This document shows, piece after piece, positions 9,565 to 18,913 of a DNA stretch of 64,000 bases. Location of the stretch: contig NZ_JACHXA010000005.1 in assembly GCF_014191775.1 (NCBI RefSeq), positions 207,684 through 271,683 of the forward strand, read 5' to 3'. The notes under the pieces are model-generated. The model worked only from the letters and a program-made list of their open reading frames with translations, did no database searches and had not been told where the DNA came from. Made by a program: the position numbers and the translations under genes. The DNA is from Limibacillus halophilus (lineage in GTDB: Bacteria > Pseudomonadota > Alphaproteobacteria > Kiloniellales > CECT-8803). Positions within the stretch are counted from its first letter, which is position 1. Every line of letters starts with the position of its first letter.

Positions 9565-10375
9565 CCCAGGACCCAAGGCCTCTGGGCTCAACGTTCGGGT
9601 GATGGCGTCATTGTTGTTGGCGCCGCCTGTAGTGTTGGCAATCTATGCCGGCACACCTTTCATCGAACCCTTGATTATCATCAGCGCAGGGATCATGGCG
9701 CGTGAGTGGGGACGACTATGCTGCCGGAGCGGCCCTGAACGATCATCTTGGGTTATGATGGTCGCCGTGATTGTTCCCTTGTTGGCGTTGCCCGCCTTTG
9801 GGGTTTCGCTGTCGTGGCCGTTGTTACTGCTCGGCGCTGTGGTTGCCGCCTTGTTTGCAGCAAGAGACCGGGCTGAGCCCCGGTTGGTGATTCTGGGAAC
9901 GCTCTACATCGGTGTGGCTTGCCTCGCATTCTTGCTGATACGCGGACATACGCCGGATGGTCGTTTCCTTGCCTTATGGCTCGTCGCGATAGTCTGGGCG
10001 GCAGATAGCGGCGCCTATCTTTTCGGTAGGGTCATTGGCGGGCCCAAGCTGGCGCCAAAAATCAGCCCGAAAAAAACATGGGCTGGCTTCACGGGAGCCA
10101 TGATCATGGCAGCTCTAGTGTCATGGATTTTCGTACAAGTGGTCGGTGCCTGGTCATCCATGGCGCTGGTTTTAGCGGCTGCAGGCCTTGCCGCAATCGA
10201 GCAGGTCGGGGACCTACTGATATCAATGCTGAAACGCTACTTCGGGGTCAAAGATACCGGCGCCTTGATACCGGGGCATGGTGGGCTGTTGGACCGCACC
10301 GACGGCCTCTTGCTGGCGAGTGTGGCCGCTGCCGCCTATATAACGCTGGTGGGGACTGGGGGGATGCATGACTGA
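9542..10375 (+). CDS. cdsA: Phosphatidate cytidylyltransferase
   Basis: Makes CDP-diacylglycerol from phosphatidic acid and CTP, the branch point of membrane phospholipid synthesis. Polytopic membrane protein with about eight hydrophobic segments. The CdsA signature is at the C-terminus: MLKRYFGVKDTGALIPGHGG followed by LLDRTDGLLLAS. The GTG at 9542 (277 residues) is chosen because GGGAAAGG lies 8-14 bases upstream; it overlaps uppS by 23 bases. A longer form reaching into uppS is open but has no ribosome site. The end overlaps dxr by 8 bases. Confidence 0.92.
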   Translation: MPASPEHNPGPKASGLNVRVMASLLLAPPVVLAIYAGTPFIEPLIIISAGIMAREWGRLCCRSGPERSSWVMMVAVIVPLLALPAFGVSLSWPLLLLGAVVAALFAARDRAEPRLVILGTLYIGVACLAFLLIRGHTPDGRFLALWLVAIVWAADSGAYLFGRVIGGPKLAPKISPKKTWAGFTGAMIMAALVSWIFVQVVGAWSSMALVLAAAGLAAIEQVGDLLISMLKRYFGVKDTGALIPGHGGLLDRTDGLLLASVAAAAYITLVGTGGMHD

Positions 10376-11546
10376 CGGTTTGCCCCGTTGCTTGACGATA
10401 CTGGGCTCCACGGGCTCCGTTGGAACCAGTACGCTTGATCTCGTTTCGCATCACAAGGATCGTTTCCAGATTGCGGCTCTGACGGCAAACAACAATATTG
10501 AGCTTTTGGCCGCGCAAGCGCGGAGGTTCAAAGCGCGATTCGTGGTAACGGCGGACGAGGCCCGGTACGCAGATTTGAAATCCCTGCTATCGGGGAGCGG
10601 CATCGAAGTGGCCGCCGGTCGTGAGGCATTACTGGAAGCCGCAAAACGTCCCAGCGACCTTGTGATGGCCGCAATCGTCGGTGCCGCTGGCCTGGCGCCT
10701 ACGCTCGAAGCCGTGCGGCGTGGCTGCATTGTGGCGTTGGCAAACAAAGAAACCCTGGTTTGTGCGGGCGATATCATGATGCGAGAGGTTGCTGCGCACG
10801 GCGCAACGCTTCTGCCGGTCGACTCAGAACACAACGCTATTTTTCAGGTGCTTGATCGGACCCAACCGGAGACCGTTGAGCGCATTGTCCTGACAGCATC
10901 GGGCGGGCCATTCAGAGGTTTTGATCAAAGGGGAATGGAGCGCGTAACGCCGGCGCAAGCAATCGCCCATCCGAACTGGGACATGGGCGCCAAGATCTCC
11001 GTCGATTCGGCAACAATGATGAACAAAGGCCTTGAACTAATCGAAGCGCACCATCTTTTCGGGATGCCTCAGGAGCAGATTGAAATCCTTGTGCACCCGC
11101 AATCGATTATTCATTCAATGGTGGCCTATGTGGATGGAAGCTTGTTGGCCCAACTAGGCGCGCCAGACATGCGTATTCCCATCGCCTATGCCTTGGCCTG
11201 GCCAAAACGAATGCAAGCACCGGTTTCGCGTCTCAACCTGGCAGACCTTGCACAACTAACTTTTGAGAAGCCCGATCCGGAACGCTTTCCGGCACTTTCG
11301 ATATGCCGTGACGCTTTGGTTGCCGGTGGTTGCGCCCCAACGGCTTTGAATGCCGCAAACGAAATCGCTGTCGAAGGGTTCCTGGCCGGTCGCCTGGGAT
11401 TCCTGGAAATCGCCAAGCTGGTTCGGCAGATAGTCGAATCGTTCGATTGGCCGACTCCCAATTCGGTAGAAGATGCGTTGCTCGCGGATGAAGAGGCGCG
11501 GCGCATTACCCGTGATGCGCTGAGCACGGCCCTGCAGCAAGCTTGA
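10368..11546 (+). CDS. dxr: 1-deoxy-D-xylulose 5-phosphate reductoisomerase
   Basis: Converts DXP to MEP with NADPH in the non-mevalonate isoprenoid pathway; 392 residues. The NADPH-binding loop LGSTGSVGTSTLDLV is at the N-terminus. ALANKETLVCAG, the metal site LLPVDSEHNAIFQ and the active-site loop IVLTASGGPFRG are all present, followed by HPNWDMGAKISVDSATMMNK. Its start overlaps the end of cdsA by 8 bases. It sits one gene away from uppS, which uses the isoprenoid units, and ispDF of the same pathway lies near 51 kb. The 151 bases after it show no confident promoter or terminator. Confidence 0.97.
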   Translation: MTDGLPRCLTILGSTGSVGTSTLDLVSHHKDRFQIAALTANNNIELLAAQARRFKARFVVTADEARYADLKSLLSGSGIEVAAGREALLEAAKRPSDLVMAAIVGAAGLAPTLEAVRRGCIVALANKETLVCAGDIMMREVAAHGATLLPVDSEHNAIFQVLDRTQPETVERIVLTASGGPFRGFDQRGMERVTPAQAIAHPNWDMGAKISVDSATMMNKGLELIEAHHLFGMPQEQIEILVHPQSIIHSMVAYVDGSLLAQLGAPDMRIPIAYALAWPKRMQAPVSRLNLADLAQLTFEKPDPERFPALSICRDALVAGGCAPTALNAANEIAVEGFLAGRLGFLEIAKLVRQIVESFDWPTPNSVEDALLADEEARRITRDALSTALQQA

Positions 11547-11697
11547 AAGATGTGGAAATTCCGTTGGATCTTACTATTTGTGTAAGGACTTCAGCCGTCG
11601 ATGCACTCTGTTGTAGGATTCCAGGGATGTCGTGGTGCTGGACAGTATTGATAAATATATGCAGTCTCTCTCGAAACCATCTCTGGAGCTCTGAAAC

Positions 11698-12834
11698 ATG
11701 CTATCGGTCCTGAACGGGTTTTGGGAAATTGTAGTCCCGTTCCTGGTAATTCTTTCAATCTTGGTGTTCGTTCACGAGATGGGTCACTACCTCGTTGCGC
11801 GCTGGAATGGCGTGCGAGTCGAGGTTTTCTCTATTGGTTTCGGTCGAGAGATATTTGGCTGGAATGACAAGAGCGGAACGCGCTGGAAGATTTCACTTTT
11901 GCCGCTTGGCGGCTACGTGAAAATGTTCGGCGACAGTGACCCGGCCAGTCGCCCGGATGAGGGTGTGCAGGAGATGTCGCCAGAGGAAAAGGCGGTCTCC
12001 TTCCATCATAAACGCTTGGGACAGCGGACCGCAGTCGTGGCTGCCGGTCCGATCGCCAATTTCATTTTTGCCATCATACTGCTTGCAGGGCTGTTTCTGG
12101 CTTATGGCCAGCCCTTCACGCCGCCTGTAGTAGGGCAGATTCAAGAGGGCAGCGCCGCTCAAGCCGCAGGTTTCCAACCGGATGACCGCATCATCAAGAT
12201 CGATGGTGAAACGATCGAGCGCTTCGAGGACATTCAGCGGCTGGTTATCTTGAATCCGGGAACGGAGCTGCAGGTCGACGTTCTTCGAGACGGATCGGTA
12301 CTATCGCTTCCGGTTACGCCACAACAGGTCGAGATCGACGACAACCTCGGCAACAAGCGCATGGTGGGACGCCTGGGCATCACCCGCAGCGGAGTCGAAT
12401 ATCGCTCGCTGGGACCGGTTTCGGCAATCGGTGTTGCTTTTACCGAAACCGGTAACCTGGTGGTTGGGACTTTGCGAGCTGTTGGGCAGATCATCGTGGG
12501 TGATCGCAGCACCGAAGAACTGGGTGGGCCGATTCGCATTGCTCAGATGTCCGGGCAGGCTGCCGAACTAGGCATCTCAGCGGCACTTTGGTTCGCAGCA
12601 GTGCTCTCGATCAACCTCGGTTTGATCAATCTTTTCCCTATTCCGATGTTGGACGGTGGACATCTGATGTTCTACGCCTTTGAATGGGTGCGCGGTCGAC
12701 CATTGGGTGAGCGGGCGCAAGAATATGGTTTCCGGATAGGGTTGGCTCTGGTATTGAGCCTCATGGTGCTTGTCACTTGGAATGATCTGGCCAGCCTAAA
12801 GGTTTTTGATTACCTGATTAATCTGATCTCTTAG
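11698..12834 (+). CDS. rseP: RIP-type zinc metalloprotease RseP
   Basis: Membrane-embedded site-2 protease that cleaves anti-sigma factors and signal peptide remnants; 378 residues. The zinc-binding HEMGH is at residues 26-30 in the first membrane helix, and the third ligand lies in FPIPMLDGGH with the Asp at 319. One PDZ domain sits between them (VVGQIQEGSAAQAAGFQPDD); E. coli RseP has two. Four helices are predicted. The order dxr-rseP-bamA is conserved in proteobacteria. The ATG at 11698 has GGAG shortly upstream. Confidence 0.95.
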   Translation: MLSVLNGFWEIVVPFLVILSILVFVHEMGHYLVARWNGVRVEVFSIGFGREIFGWNDKSGTRWKISLLPLGGYVKMFGDSDPASRPDEGVQEMSPEEKAVSFHHKRLGQRTAVVAAGPIANFIFAIILLAGLFLAYGQPFTPPVVGQIQEGSAAQAAGFQPDDRIIKIDGETIERFEDIQRLVILNPGTELQVDVLRDGSVLSLPVTPQQVEIDDNLGNKRMVGRLGITRSGVEYRSLGPVSAIGVAFTETGNLVVGTLRAVGQIIVGDRSTEELGGPIRIAQMSGQAAELGISAALWFAAVLSINLGLINLFPIPMLDGGHLMFYAFEWVRGRPLGERAQEYGFRIGLALVLSLMVLVTWNDLASLKVFDYLINLIS

Positions 12835-12877
12835 GTCTTTGTTTGGGTTCAGGGCAGCGTTCCTTCAAGTAGACCGA

Positions 12878-15187
12878 ATGACGAAGGGGGAAATCTTGCG
12901 GATCGCTCGAGCTATCGCCAAGAGACTTTCATTTCTTGCTCTTGCGCTGATGCTTTTGCATACAGAAGCGGGTAATGCGCAATCGTTGCTAGAAGGCGGC
13001 ACGATTGAGGAAATTCGCATTGAAGGATCGCTGCGAATAGATCCCAGAACTATCCGCTCCTACATGACGGTGGATCCCGGTGATCCATTCGATGCGATTG
13101 CGTTAAATGAAACGCTGAAACGCCTGTTCGAGACTGGCTTCTTCGCCGACGTGGCTTTGCGCCGCGAGGCTGATTCGTTAGTCGTGGTAGTCGAAGAACA
13201 CCCGACCATCAATCGTATCGCCTTCGAAGGTAATGACAGGATTGATGATGAGACCTTGCAGTCGGAAGTCGAGCTGCAGCCAAGCCGGGTCTTTACACGT
13301 TCCAAAGCACAGAGCGATTCGGATCGTATTCGTGACCTTTATCGGCGTCAGGGACGATTTGCCGCGACGGTTGAGCCCAATATCATTCGGTTGGAGCAAA
13401 ATCGCGTCGATCTCGTTTTTGAGATCGACGAAGGGCCCAAGACAACAATCAGCGCCATTAACTTCATCGGTAACAAAGCATTCTCGGACGGTTCGCTGCG
13501 TTCGGAGGTTCTGTCCGATGAGTACAGTTTCTGGAATTTTCTGACGACGACAGATACCTATGATCCGGATCGTCTCCAGTTTGATGAACAGTTGCTTTCA
13601 GACTTCTACAAGGACGAAGGATACGCCGACTTTAAAGTACTCTCGACGTCTGCCGAACTGACGCCGGAGCGCGACAGCTTCATCATTACTTTCGTTTTGC
13701 AAGAAGGCGAAAGGTATCGCTATGGCAGCATTGATGTCGCGACGACTCTTCGCAATCTAGATGTCGAGGCTGTACAGGAAGCTATCCTCACAGAAGAAGG
13801 CGAATGGTATAGCGCCAAAGAAGTCAGCGATACGGTCAGCAACCTATCAGATCAGGTGGGGACGTTAGGATTTGCCTTCGTCGATATCACACCGCGCGTC
13901 GAACGCGATCTTGAGAACAAGCTGATCAATCTTGTTTACGAGATCAACGAGGGTCCAAAGGTTTTTGTCGAGCGTATCGACATATCCGGCAACACCCGGA
14001 CACTTGACCGCGTAATCCGGCGTGAGTTTCAGGTCGTAGAAGGCGATGCCTTCAACGCGACAAAAATTCGTCGGTCCCGTGACCGGATTCGCAACCTCGG
14101 ATTCTTTGAGACGGTAGAGGTGGATTCTCAGCCGGGAACAACACCGGATCGCACCGTCATTGATGTGGAAGTTACGGAGCAGTCCACCGGGGAGTTTAGT
14201 TTTGGCGCTGGATTTTCAACGTCGCTCGGTCCCATTGGTCAGGTTGGCGTTCGTGAACGCAATCTGCTGGGTAAGGGACAAGATTTGCAGATCAACCTTT
14301 TGATAGCAGGGTCCCGGTCTCAGATCGACCTGAGCTTCACGGAGCCTTACTTCCTGGATCGTAACTTGGCTGCGGGCTTCGATTTGTTCCGGGTCACGAC
14401 CCAGCAAGACGAAAGCTCTTTTGACGAAGAGCGCACGGGCGGCGGTGTGCGCGCGGGTTATAATTTAAGCAACGATTTGCGCCAGCTTTGGGACTACACG
14501 CTGACGGTTCGCAAAATTACCGACGTCGATTCCACAGCTTCCACGGCCATCAAGGCGGAAGAAGGAGAGACAGTAAAATCTTCGTTGGAGCACAGCCTGC
14601 GTTATTCGACGATCAGCAATCGGCTTTCACCAACCGATGGCGTCAACGTCACGTTTGCAACCGAGTTGGCGGGCCTAGGTGGCACGGAGTATTTCGTCAA
14701 GAATCGGGTTGATGCGAACTACTATATTCCGGCTGCGGAAGATGTAGTGATCCGTCTTGGTGCCCAAGCGGGTAACATTACCTCATTGCATGATGATACG
14801 AGCGTCAGCGATCGTTTCTTTGTTGGTGGTGCAACGTTCCGTGGCTTTGCGATCGGTGGCGTCGGTCCGCGTGACACCAATACCGATGATTCGCTGGGCG
14901 CTGAGAACTTCGCGGTCGGCACGATTGAGGCGACGTTCCCGTTGGGGTTGCCGGAATCGATCGGTATCAAGGGACGGTTATTCACAGACTTCGGCACAGC
15001 ATTTGATACGCCCAGCATCACAGGCGCAAACATTGCCGATGAGTCCAGTCTTCGTGCGTCCGTTGGATTCGGGTTTTCCTGGTCATCTCCTCTTGGCCCA
15101 TTGGCGATCGACTTCGGTTTCCCTGTGGTTAAGGAAGATTTCGACGACACCAGCATCCTTTACTTTAGCCTCGGCACGCAGTTTTAG
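12878..15187 (+). CDS. bamA: Outer membrane protein assembly factor BamA
   Basis: Core of the BAM complex that folds beta-barrel proteins into the outer membrane; about 769 residues. A signal peptide (hydrophobic LSFLALALMLLH, cleavage after GNAQ) is followed by five POTRA repeats to about residue 360 and a 16-strand barrel, with the VRGF/I-type lid motif (FFVGGATFRGFAIGG) and a C-terminal phenylalanine (SLGTQF). The ATG at 12878 has no good ribosome site. An in-frame TTG at 12896 is preceded by AAGGGGG at ideal distance and gives a cleaner signal peptide, so the true start may be there. Confidence 0.93.
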   Translation: MTKGEILRIARAIAKRLSFLALALMLLHTEAGNAQSLLEGGTIEEIRIEGSLRIDPRTIRSYMTVDPGDPFDAIALNETLKRLFETGFFADVALRREADSLVVVVEEHPTINRIAFEGNDRIDDETLQSEVELQPSRVFTRSKAQSDSDRIRDLYRRQGRFAATVEPNIIRLEQNRVDLVFEIDEGPKTTISAINFIGNKAFSDGSLRSEVLSDEYSFWNFLTTTDTYDPDRLQFDEQLLSDFYKDEGYADFKVLSTSAELTPERDSFIITFVLQEGERYRYGSIDVATTLRNLDVEAVQEAILTEEGEWYSAKEVSDTVSNLSDQVGTLGFAFVDITPRVERDLENKLINLVYEINEGPKVFVERIDISGNTRTLDRVIRREFQVVEGDAFNATKIRRSRDRIRNLGFFETVEVDSQPGTTPDRTVIDVEVTEQSTGEFSFGAGFSTSLGPIGQVGVRERNLLGKGQDLQINLLIAGSRSQIDLSFTEPYFLDRNLAAGFDLFRVTTQQDESSFDEERTGGGVRAGYNLSNDLRQLWDYTLTVRKITDVDSTASTAIKAEEGETVKSSLEHSLRYSTISNRLSPTDGVNVTFATELAGLGGTEYFVKNRVDANYYIPAAEDVVIRLGAQAGNITSLHDDTSVSDRFFVGGATFRGFAIGGVGPRDTNTDDSLGAENFAVGTIEATFPLGLPESIGIKGRLFTDFGTAFDTPSITGANIADESSLRASVGFGFSWSSPLGPLAIDFGFPVVKEDFDDTSILYFSLGTQF

Positions 15188-15213
15188 TGGCCATGCGCCG
15201 TTTGGATAATTGA

Positions 15214-15771
15214 GTGAAACGCCTGCTTCTTAGCGCTCTTTTGTTGCTGTCTCTGACGACAGGGAGCACCTTTGGGGCTGACAAGACATCAGGAGACACC
15301 ACGGGCAGCAGTCCTAGCTACCTGGTTGCCGACCTGCAGCAGATTTTACGAGAAGCTTCGGCCGTTCGAGCGCTTCAGGTTGAAATGGAACAACGCAGGC
15401 GAGCGTTACAGGTTCGGATCCGTGAGCAGGAAGAAGAACTTCGGGACGATGAAAGGCTTTTGGTGGAACGCCGCAGTTCGTTGACGAACGATGAGTTCGC
15501 AGCAGAGCGGGCAACATTCGAGGCGAAAGTGGCCTCGGTTCAGAAGAGTATCCAGGGATCGAAGCTTGATTTGGACCGGCTCTATGCTAACGCCATGGCT
15601 GGTATTCAGGAATCTCTGATTGTCGTTATTCGCCAAATCGCTGAAGAACGAAATGCCGACTTGGTATTATCGAAATCCACCGTTGTGATCGTGCGTCCAG
15701 CATTGGAAATCACGGACGAAGCTTTAGGTCGTTTGAACAAATCTCTTCCTGCTGTAACCTTGCCTGAGTAA
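15214..15771 (+). CDS. skp: OmpH/Skp-family periplasmic chaperone
   Basis: Periplasmic chaperone that shields unfolded outer-membrane proteins before BamA; 185 residues. A short signal peptide (KRLLLSALLLLSLTTGSTFG) precedes a charged, helical coiled-coil region (about residues 45-125, rich in Glu, Arg and Gln) that forms the tentacles. The C-terminal part (ADLVLSKSTVVIVRPALEIT) resembles the trimer body strand of OmpH proteins. The GTG at 15214 is 26 bases after bamA. Sequence conservation in Skp is low, so the call leans on architecture plus the conserved bamA-skp-lpxD order. Confidence 0.88.
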   Translation: MKRLLLSALLLLSLTTGSTFGADKTSGDTTGSSPSYLVADLQQILREASAVRALQVEMEQRRRALQVRIREQEEELRDDERLLVERRSSLTNDEFAAERATFEAKVASVQKSIQGSKLDLDRLYANAMAGIQESLIVVIRQIAEERNADLVLSKSTVVIVRPALEITDEALGRLNKSLPAVTLPE

Positions 15772-15794
15772 ATCAAAGGCAGGAATTAGAACGG

Positions 15795-16811
15795 ATGCCA
15801 GATCCGCGTTTCTTCGATCGTAGAGGGCCCTTCGCACTCGCTGAACTTGCAGAGATCACGCAAGGCGAGTTGGTGGGCGATGAAGCCTTGTTGATTCACG
15901 ATGTGGCGCCTATAGCGCGCGCGGCCAAAGGCGAGTTGACCTTCCTGGATAACAAACGTTATTCGGCAATGCTTGCAACCAGCGCAGCATCTGCCTGCGT
16001 TCTAACGCCTCAACAAGGCGAGAGGGCCCCAGCGGGAATGGCAAAAATACTGACAGCCCGCCCTTATCATGCCTACGCAAAAATCGCCGCTCACTTCTAT
16101 CCGGAGCCACCCGTGGTGCCCGGTCGGCATCACACCGCTGTCATTCATGAAGGCGCGATAGTTGGTGAGGGGTGCAGTATCGGGCCCTACGTGGTTGTGG
16201 AAGAGGGCGTCGAGATCGGTGAAGGCTGCGAAATAGGCCCTTACTGTTATTTTGGGCGTAGTGTCGTCATCGGCTCGGCATGTCGGATTGGGGCTAGCGT
16301 ATCCATTTCGCATAGTATTGTTGGTGAGCGGGTTACCATCCACCCCGGCGCGCGAATCGGACAGCGAGGGTTCGGATTTGCGACCGGCGCAGATGGGTTT
16401 TTAGATATTCCCCAACTCGGTCGCGTGTTGATCCAAGATGATTGTGAAATCGGCGCCAATGTCACGATTGATCGTGGAGCAGGGCCGGATACAGTCGTCG
16501 GCGCAAATACAAAGATCGATAATCTTGTGCAACTTGGGCATAACGTCGACATTGGAAGAAATTGCATCCTGGTCGCTCAATCAGGTGTGGCAGGAAGCAC
16601 CAAACTTGGTAATTTTGTCTCTCTGGGTGCCCAAGCAGGGGTTGCAGGGCATCTGGAGATGGGGGATGGGGCGACACTGGCCGCTAAGTCTGGTTTGATG
16701 GCAGACGTACCGGCAGGTCAGACCGTGGGCGGCCTGCCGGCGATGCCTTTGCGGGAATATTTCAAGCTTGTCGCACTTTGGAAAAGACAATTGCGTGGTA
16801 AGGACAAATAG
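15795..16811 (+). CDS. lpxD: UDP-3-O-(3-hydroxyacyl)glucosamine N-acyltransferase LpxD
   Basis: Third step of lipid A synthesis, adding the amide-linked hydroxyacyl chain from acyl-ACP; 338 residues, normal size. The N-terminal uridine-binding domain is followed from about residue 110 by left-handed beta-helix hexapeptide repeats ([20 protein letters not shown]). The catalytic histidine lies in the [14 protein letters not shown] segment, and the C-terminal [15 protein letters not shown] helix packs across the trimer. It is 23 bases after skp and two bases before fabZ. Confidence 0.96.
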   Translation: MPDPRFFDRRGPFALAELAEITQGELVGDEALLIHDVAPIARAAKGELTFLDNKRYSAMLATSAASACVLTPQQGERAPAGMAKILTARPYHAYAKIAAHFYPEPPVVPGRHHTAVIHEGAIVGEGCSIGPYVVVEEGVEIGEGCEIGPYCYFGRSVVIGSACRIGASVSISHSIVGERVTIHPGARIGQRGFGFATGADGFLDIPQLGRVLIQDDCEIGANVTIDRGAGPDTVVGANTKIDNLVQLGHNVDIGRNCILVAQSGVAGSTKLGNFVSLGAQAGVAGHLEMGDGATLAAKSGLMADVPAGQTVGGLPAMPLREYFKLVALWKRQLRGKDK

Positions 16812-16813
16812 GA

Positions 16814-17287
16814 ATGGTCGGAAACCCATTGGGAGCGCGTGCAGATAAAGGGAACGTGGATATTTTAGGAATCATGGAAATGATTCCGCATCGTTATCCA
16901 TTTTTGATGATCGACCGGGTCGTTGAGATTCAACCAGACGTATCTGCCGTGGGGATAAAGAATGTAACAATAAACGAGCCCTACTTTGCGGGGCACTTTC
17001 CACGTCAACCTGTAATGCCGGGTGTCCTTTTGGTAGAGGCGATGGCCCAAACGGCTGCCGTACTGGTGGTGGAGACCTTGGAGGGAGAGGCAGCTGGCAA
17101 GCTGGTTTATTTTATGACGATTGCCAACGCTCGTTTTCGCAAGCCCGTCGTGCCTGGTGATCAGGTCCGGATTCTGGTCCGTAAGACTAAGAACCGTGGC
17201 AACGTTTGGCGTTTCAAAGGCGAGGCTCAGGTAGAAGGGCGGAATGTGGCTGAAGCCGAGTTTTCGGCGATGATTATGGATCATTGA
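16814..17287 (+). CDS. fabZ: 3-hydroxyacyl-[acyl-carrier-protein] dehydratase FabZ
   Basis: Dehydrates 3-hydroxyacyl-ACP in fatty acid elongation, so it competes with LpxA and LpxD for the same substrates; 157 residues, hot-dog fold. The family entry motif [14 protein letters not shown] and the catalytic His/Glu pair in [20 protein letters not shown] are intact. ATG 16814 follows lpxD by two bases, with AGGACAAATAGGA as the ribosome site. The stop TGA overlaps the lpxA start (TGATG), coupling the two. Confidence 0.97.
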   Translation: MVGNPLGARADKGNVDILGIMEMIPHRYPFLMIDRVVEIQPDVSAVGIKNVTINEPYFAGHFPRQPVMPGVLLVEAMAQTAAVLVVETLEGEAAGKLVYFMTIANARFRKPVVPGDQVRILVRKTKNRGNVWRFKGEAQVEGRNVAEAEFSAMIMDH

Positions 17288-18075
17288 TGGCCAAGCTACA
17301 CCCGTCATCTATCGTGGAGCCCGGTGCGACGCTGGGCGATGGTGTAGAAATTGGCCCGTTTTGCCACGTCGGAAGCGATGTCGTTATTGGTGATAACTGC
17401 CGACTGATTAGTCATGTTTCCATTATGGGTCGAACCCGTATTGCTTCGCATTGCACGCTGTACCCGTTTTCCTCAATCGGGCACATACCGCAGGACCTGA
17501 AGTATGCGGGCGAACCTTCGGAGTTGGTCATCGGTGAGCGTACGGTGATCCGGGAGCAGGTTACCATCAACACCGGTACCCTTGGTGGCGGAATGATCAC
17601 AAGTGTGGGCGCCGATTGTTTGCTGATGGTTGGCGTTCATGTTGCGCATGACTGCCAAATTGGTGACCGAGTGATTTTGGCCAACAACGTTACTCTGGCA
17701 GGGCATGTGCATGTCGGCGAGGGAGCCGTGATCGGGGGGCTCTCGGCGGTCTTACAGTTTGTCAGGATCGGCAAAGGGGCCATGATTGGCGGGATGTCGG
17801 GGGTAGAACAGGACGTCATCCCCTTCGGACTTGTTAAGGGAGACCGGGCGGCCCTAGTCGGCTTGAACTTAATCGGATTGAAACGCAGTTCGATGCCGAG
17901 CCAAGAGTTGGGCCAGCTTCGGTCAATTTACGATTCTCTGTTCGGCCCGATAGGGGAGCCATTATCGGAGCGGGCCGCACGTCTACGCGAGCTAGCTGAA
18001 TACGGTCCGGCGGGGAAGGCCCTGATAGAATTCGTCCTGGAGCCATCGCAGCATGGAATCTGCCGACCCGACTAA
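17287..18075 (+). CDS. lpxA: Acyl-ACP--UDP-N-acetylglucosamine O-acyltransferase LpxA
   Basis: First step of lipid A synthesis, 3-O-acylation of UDP-GlcNAc; 262 residues. Starts with the typical KLHPSSIVEPGATLGDGVEI hexapeptide run. The catalytic histidine is in LLMVGVHVAHDCQIGD, and the C-terminal helical domain ends near VKGDRAALVGLNLIGLKR plus the tail. The ATG at 17287 shares its A with the fabZ stop. The last 23 bases overlap lpxI. Confidence 0.97.
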   Translation: MAKLHPSSIVEPGATLGDGVEIGPFCHVGSDVVIGDNCRLISHVSIMGRTRIASHCTLYPFSSIGHIPQDLKYAGEPSELVIGERTVIREQVTINTGTLGGGMITSVGADCLLMVGVHVAHDCQIGDRVILANNVTLAGHVHVGEGAVIGGLSAVLQFVRIGKGAMIGGMSGVEQDVIPFGLVKGDRAALVGLNLIGLKRSSMPSQELGQLRSIYDSLFGPIGEPLSERAARLRELAEYGPAGKALIEFVLEPSQHGICRPD

Positions 18076-18913
18076 TCAGAAAGCGCCAGGGATTCTTGGG
18101 ATCCTAGCAGGCAGCGGCGACCTTCCTCGGCAAGTTGCTCTGGAGGCCCAAAGGCGTGGGTACGGTGTTCTGGTCGTTGCCTTTGAGGGGCAAACCGATC
18201 CTGAAGCAGTTGAAGGTTTCAGCCATTTTTGGACGCAACTTGGGGCGGCCGGTGAAATTCTCGCTCGCTTGCATAGCGCCAAGGTGAGAGACGTCGTGTT
18301 GGTGGGGCCAATCCGGCGTCCCGGATTTTCTGCTCTTGCACTCGATAAACGTGCCCGCAAAGCGCTGATGAGGGCTGGAAAGTCCGTTTTTGGCGATGAT
18401 GGGCTTCTCGGCGGAATTGTCCGTCTGTTGGAGGAAGAAGAGGGATTCAGGGTGCTTGGCCCAGAGCAGTTTCTGGCCAGGACCCAGCCGGTTGTTGTCG
18501 GTGTCTTAGGGCGCCACGCGCCGGATGATCTTGCGCGACAGGATATTGAGCGCGGCCTTTTAATTGCCAGGGCCTTGGGTCGGCTTGATGTCGGTCAGTC
18601 TGTCGTCGTTCAACAGGGCCTGGTTTTGGGTGTCGAGGCAATCGAGGGGACGGATTGCCTGTTGGATCGGGTGAGGGAGCTTAAAAGGCCCGGTCCTGGG
18701 GGGGTGCTGATCAAAGTCGCTAAGCCACAGCAGGAGATGCGCGTTGATATGCCCACGGTTGGTCCTGAAACCTTGCGTAGGATCATTGAAAGTGGCCTGG
18801 ACGGCGTCGCGTTGGAAGCGGGACGGACACTGCTCTTGGAGCCGGAGAAGACGATTGAGTTTGCGGACGAGAGAGGTTGCTTCATAGTCGGTGTAACAGG
18901 CAATGAATTCTGA
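18053..18913 (+). CDS. lpxI: UDP-2,3-diacylglucosamine pyrophosphatase LpxI
   Basis: Hydrolyses UDP-2,3-diacylglucosamine to lipid X and UMP, the step done by the unrelated LpxH in E. coli; 286 residues. The N-terminus (GILGILAGSGDLPRQVA) and the C-terminal domain (GVLIKVAKPQQEMRVDMPTV, then ALEAGRTLLLEPEKTI) are diagnostic of the DUF1009/LpxI family. The gene overlaps lpxA by 23 bases and lpxB by 11, so the lipid A enzymes are tightly coupled. No lpxH is present here. Confidence 0.94.
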   Translation: MESADPTNQKAPGILGILAGSGDLPRQVALEAQRRGYGVLVVAFEGQTDPEAVEGFSHFWTQLGAAGEILARLHSAKVRDVVLVGPIRRPGFSALALDKRARKALMRAGKSVFGDDGLLGGIVRLLEEEEGFRVLGPEQFLARTQPVVVGVLGRHAPDDLARQDIERGLLIARALGRLDVGQSVVVQQGLVLGVEAIEGTDCLLDRVRELKRPGPGGVLIKVAKPQQEMRVDMPTVGPETLRRIIESGLDGVALEAGRTLLLEPEKTIEFADERGCFIVGVTGNEF

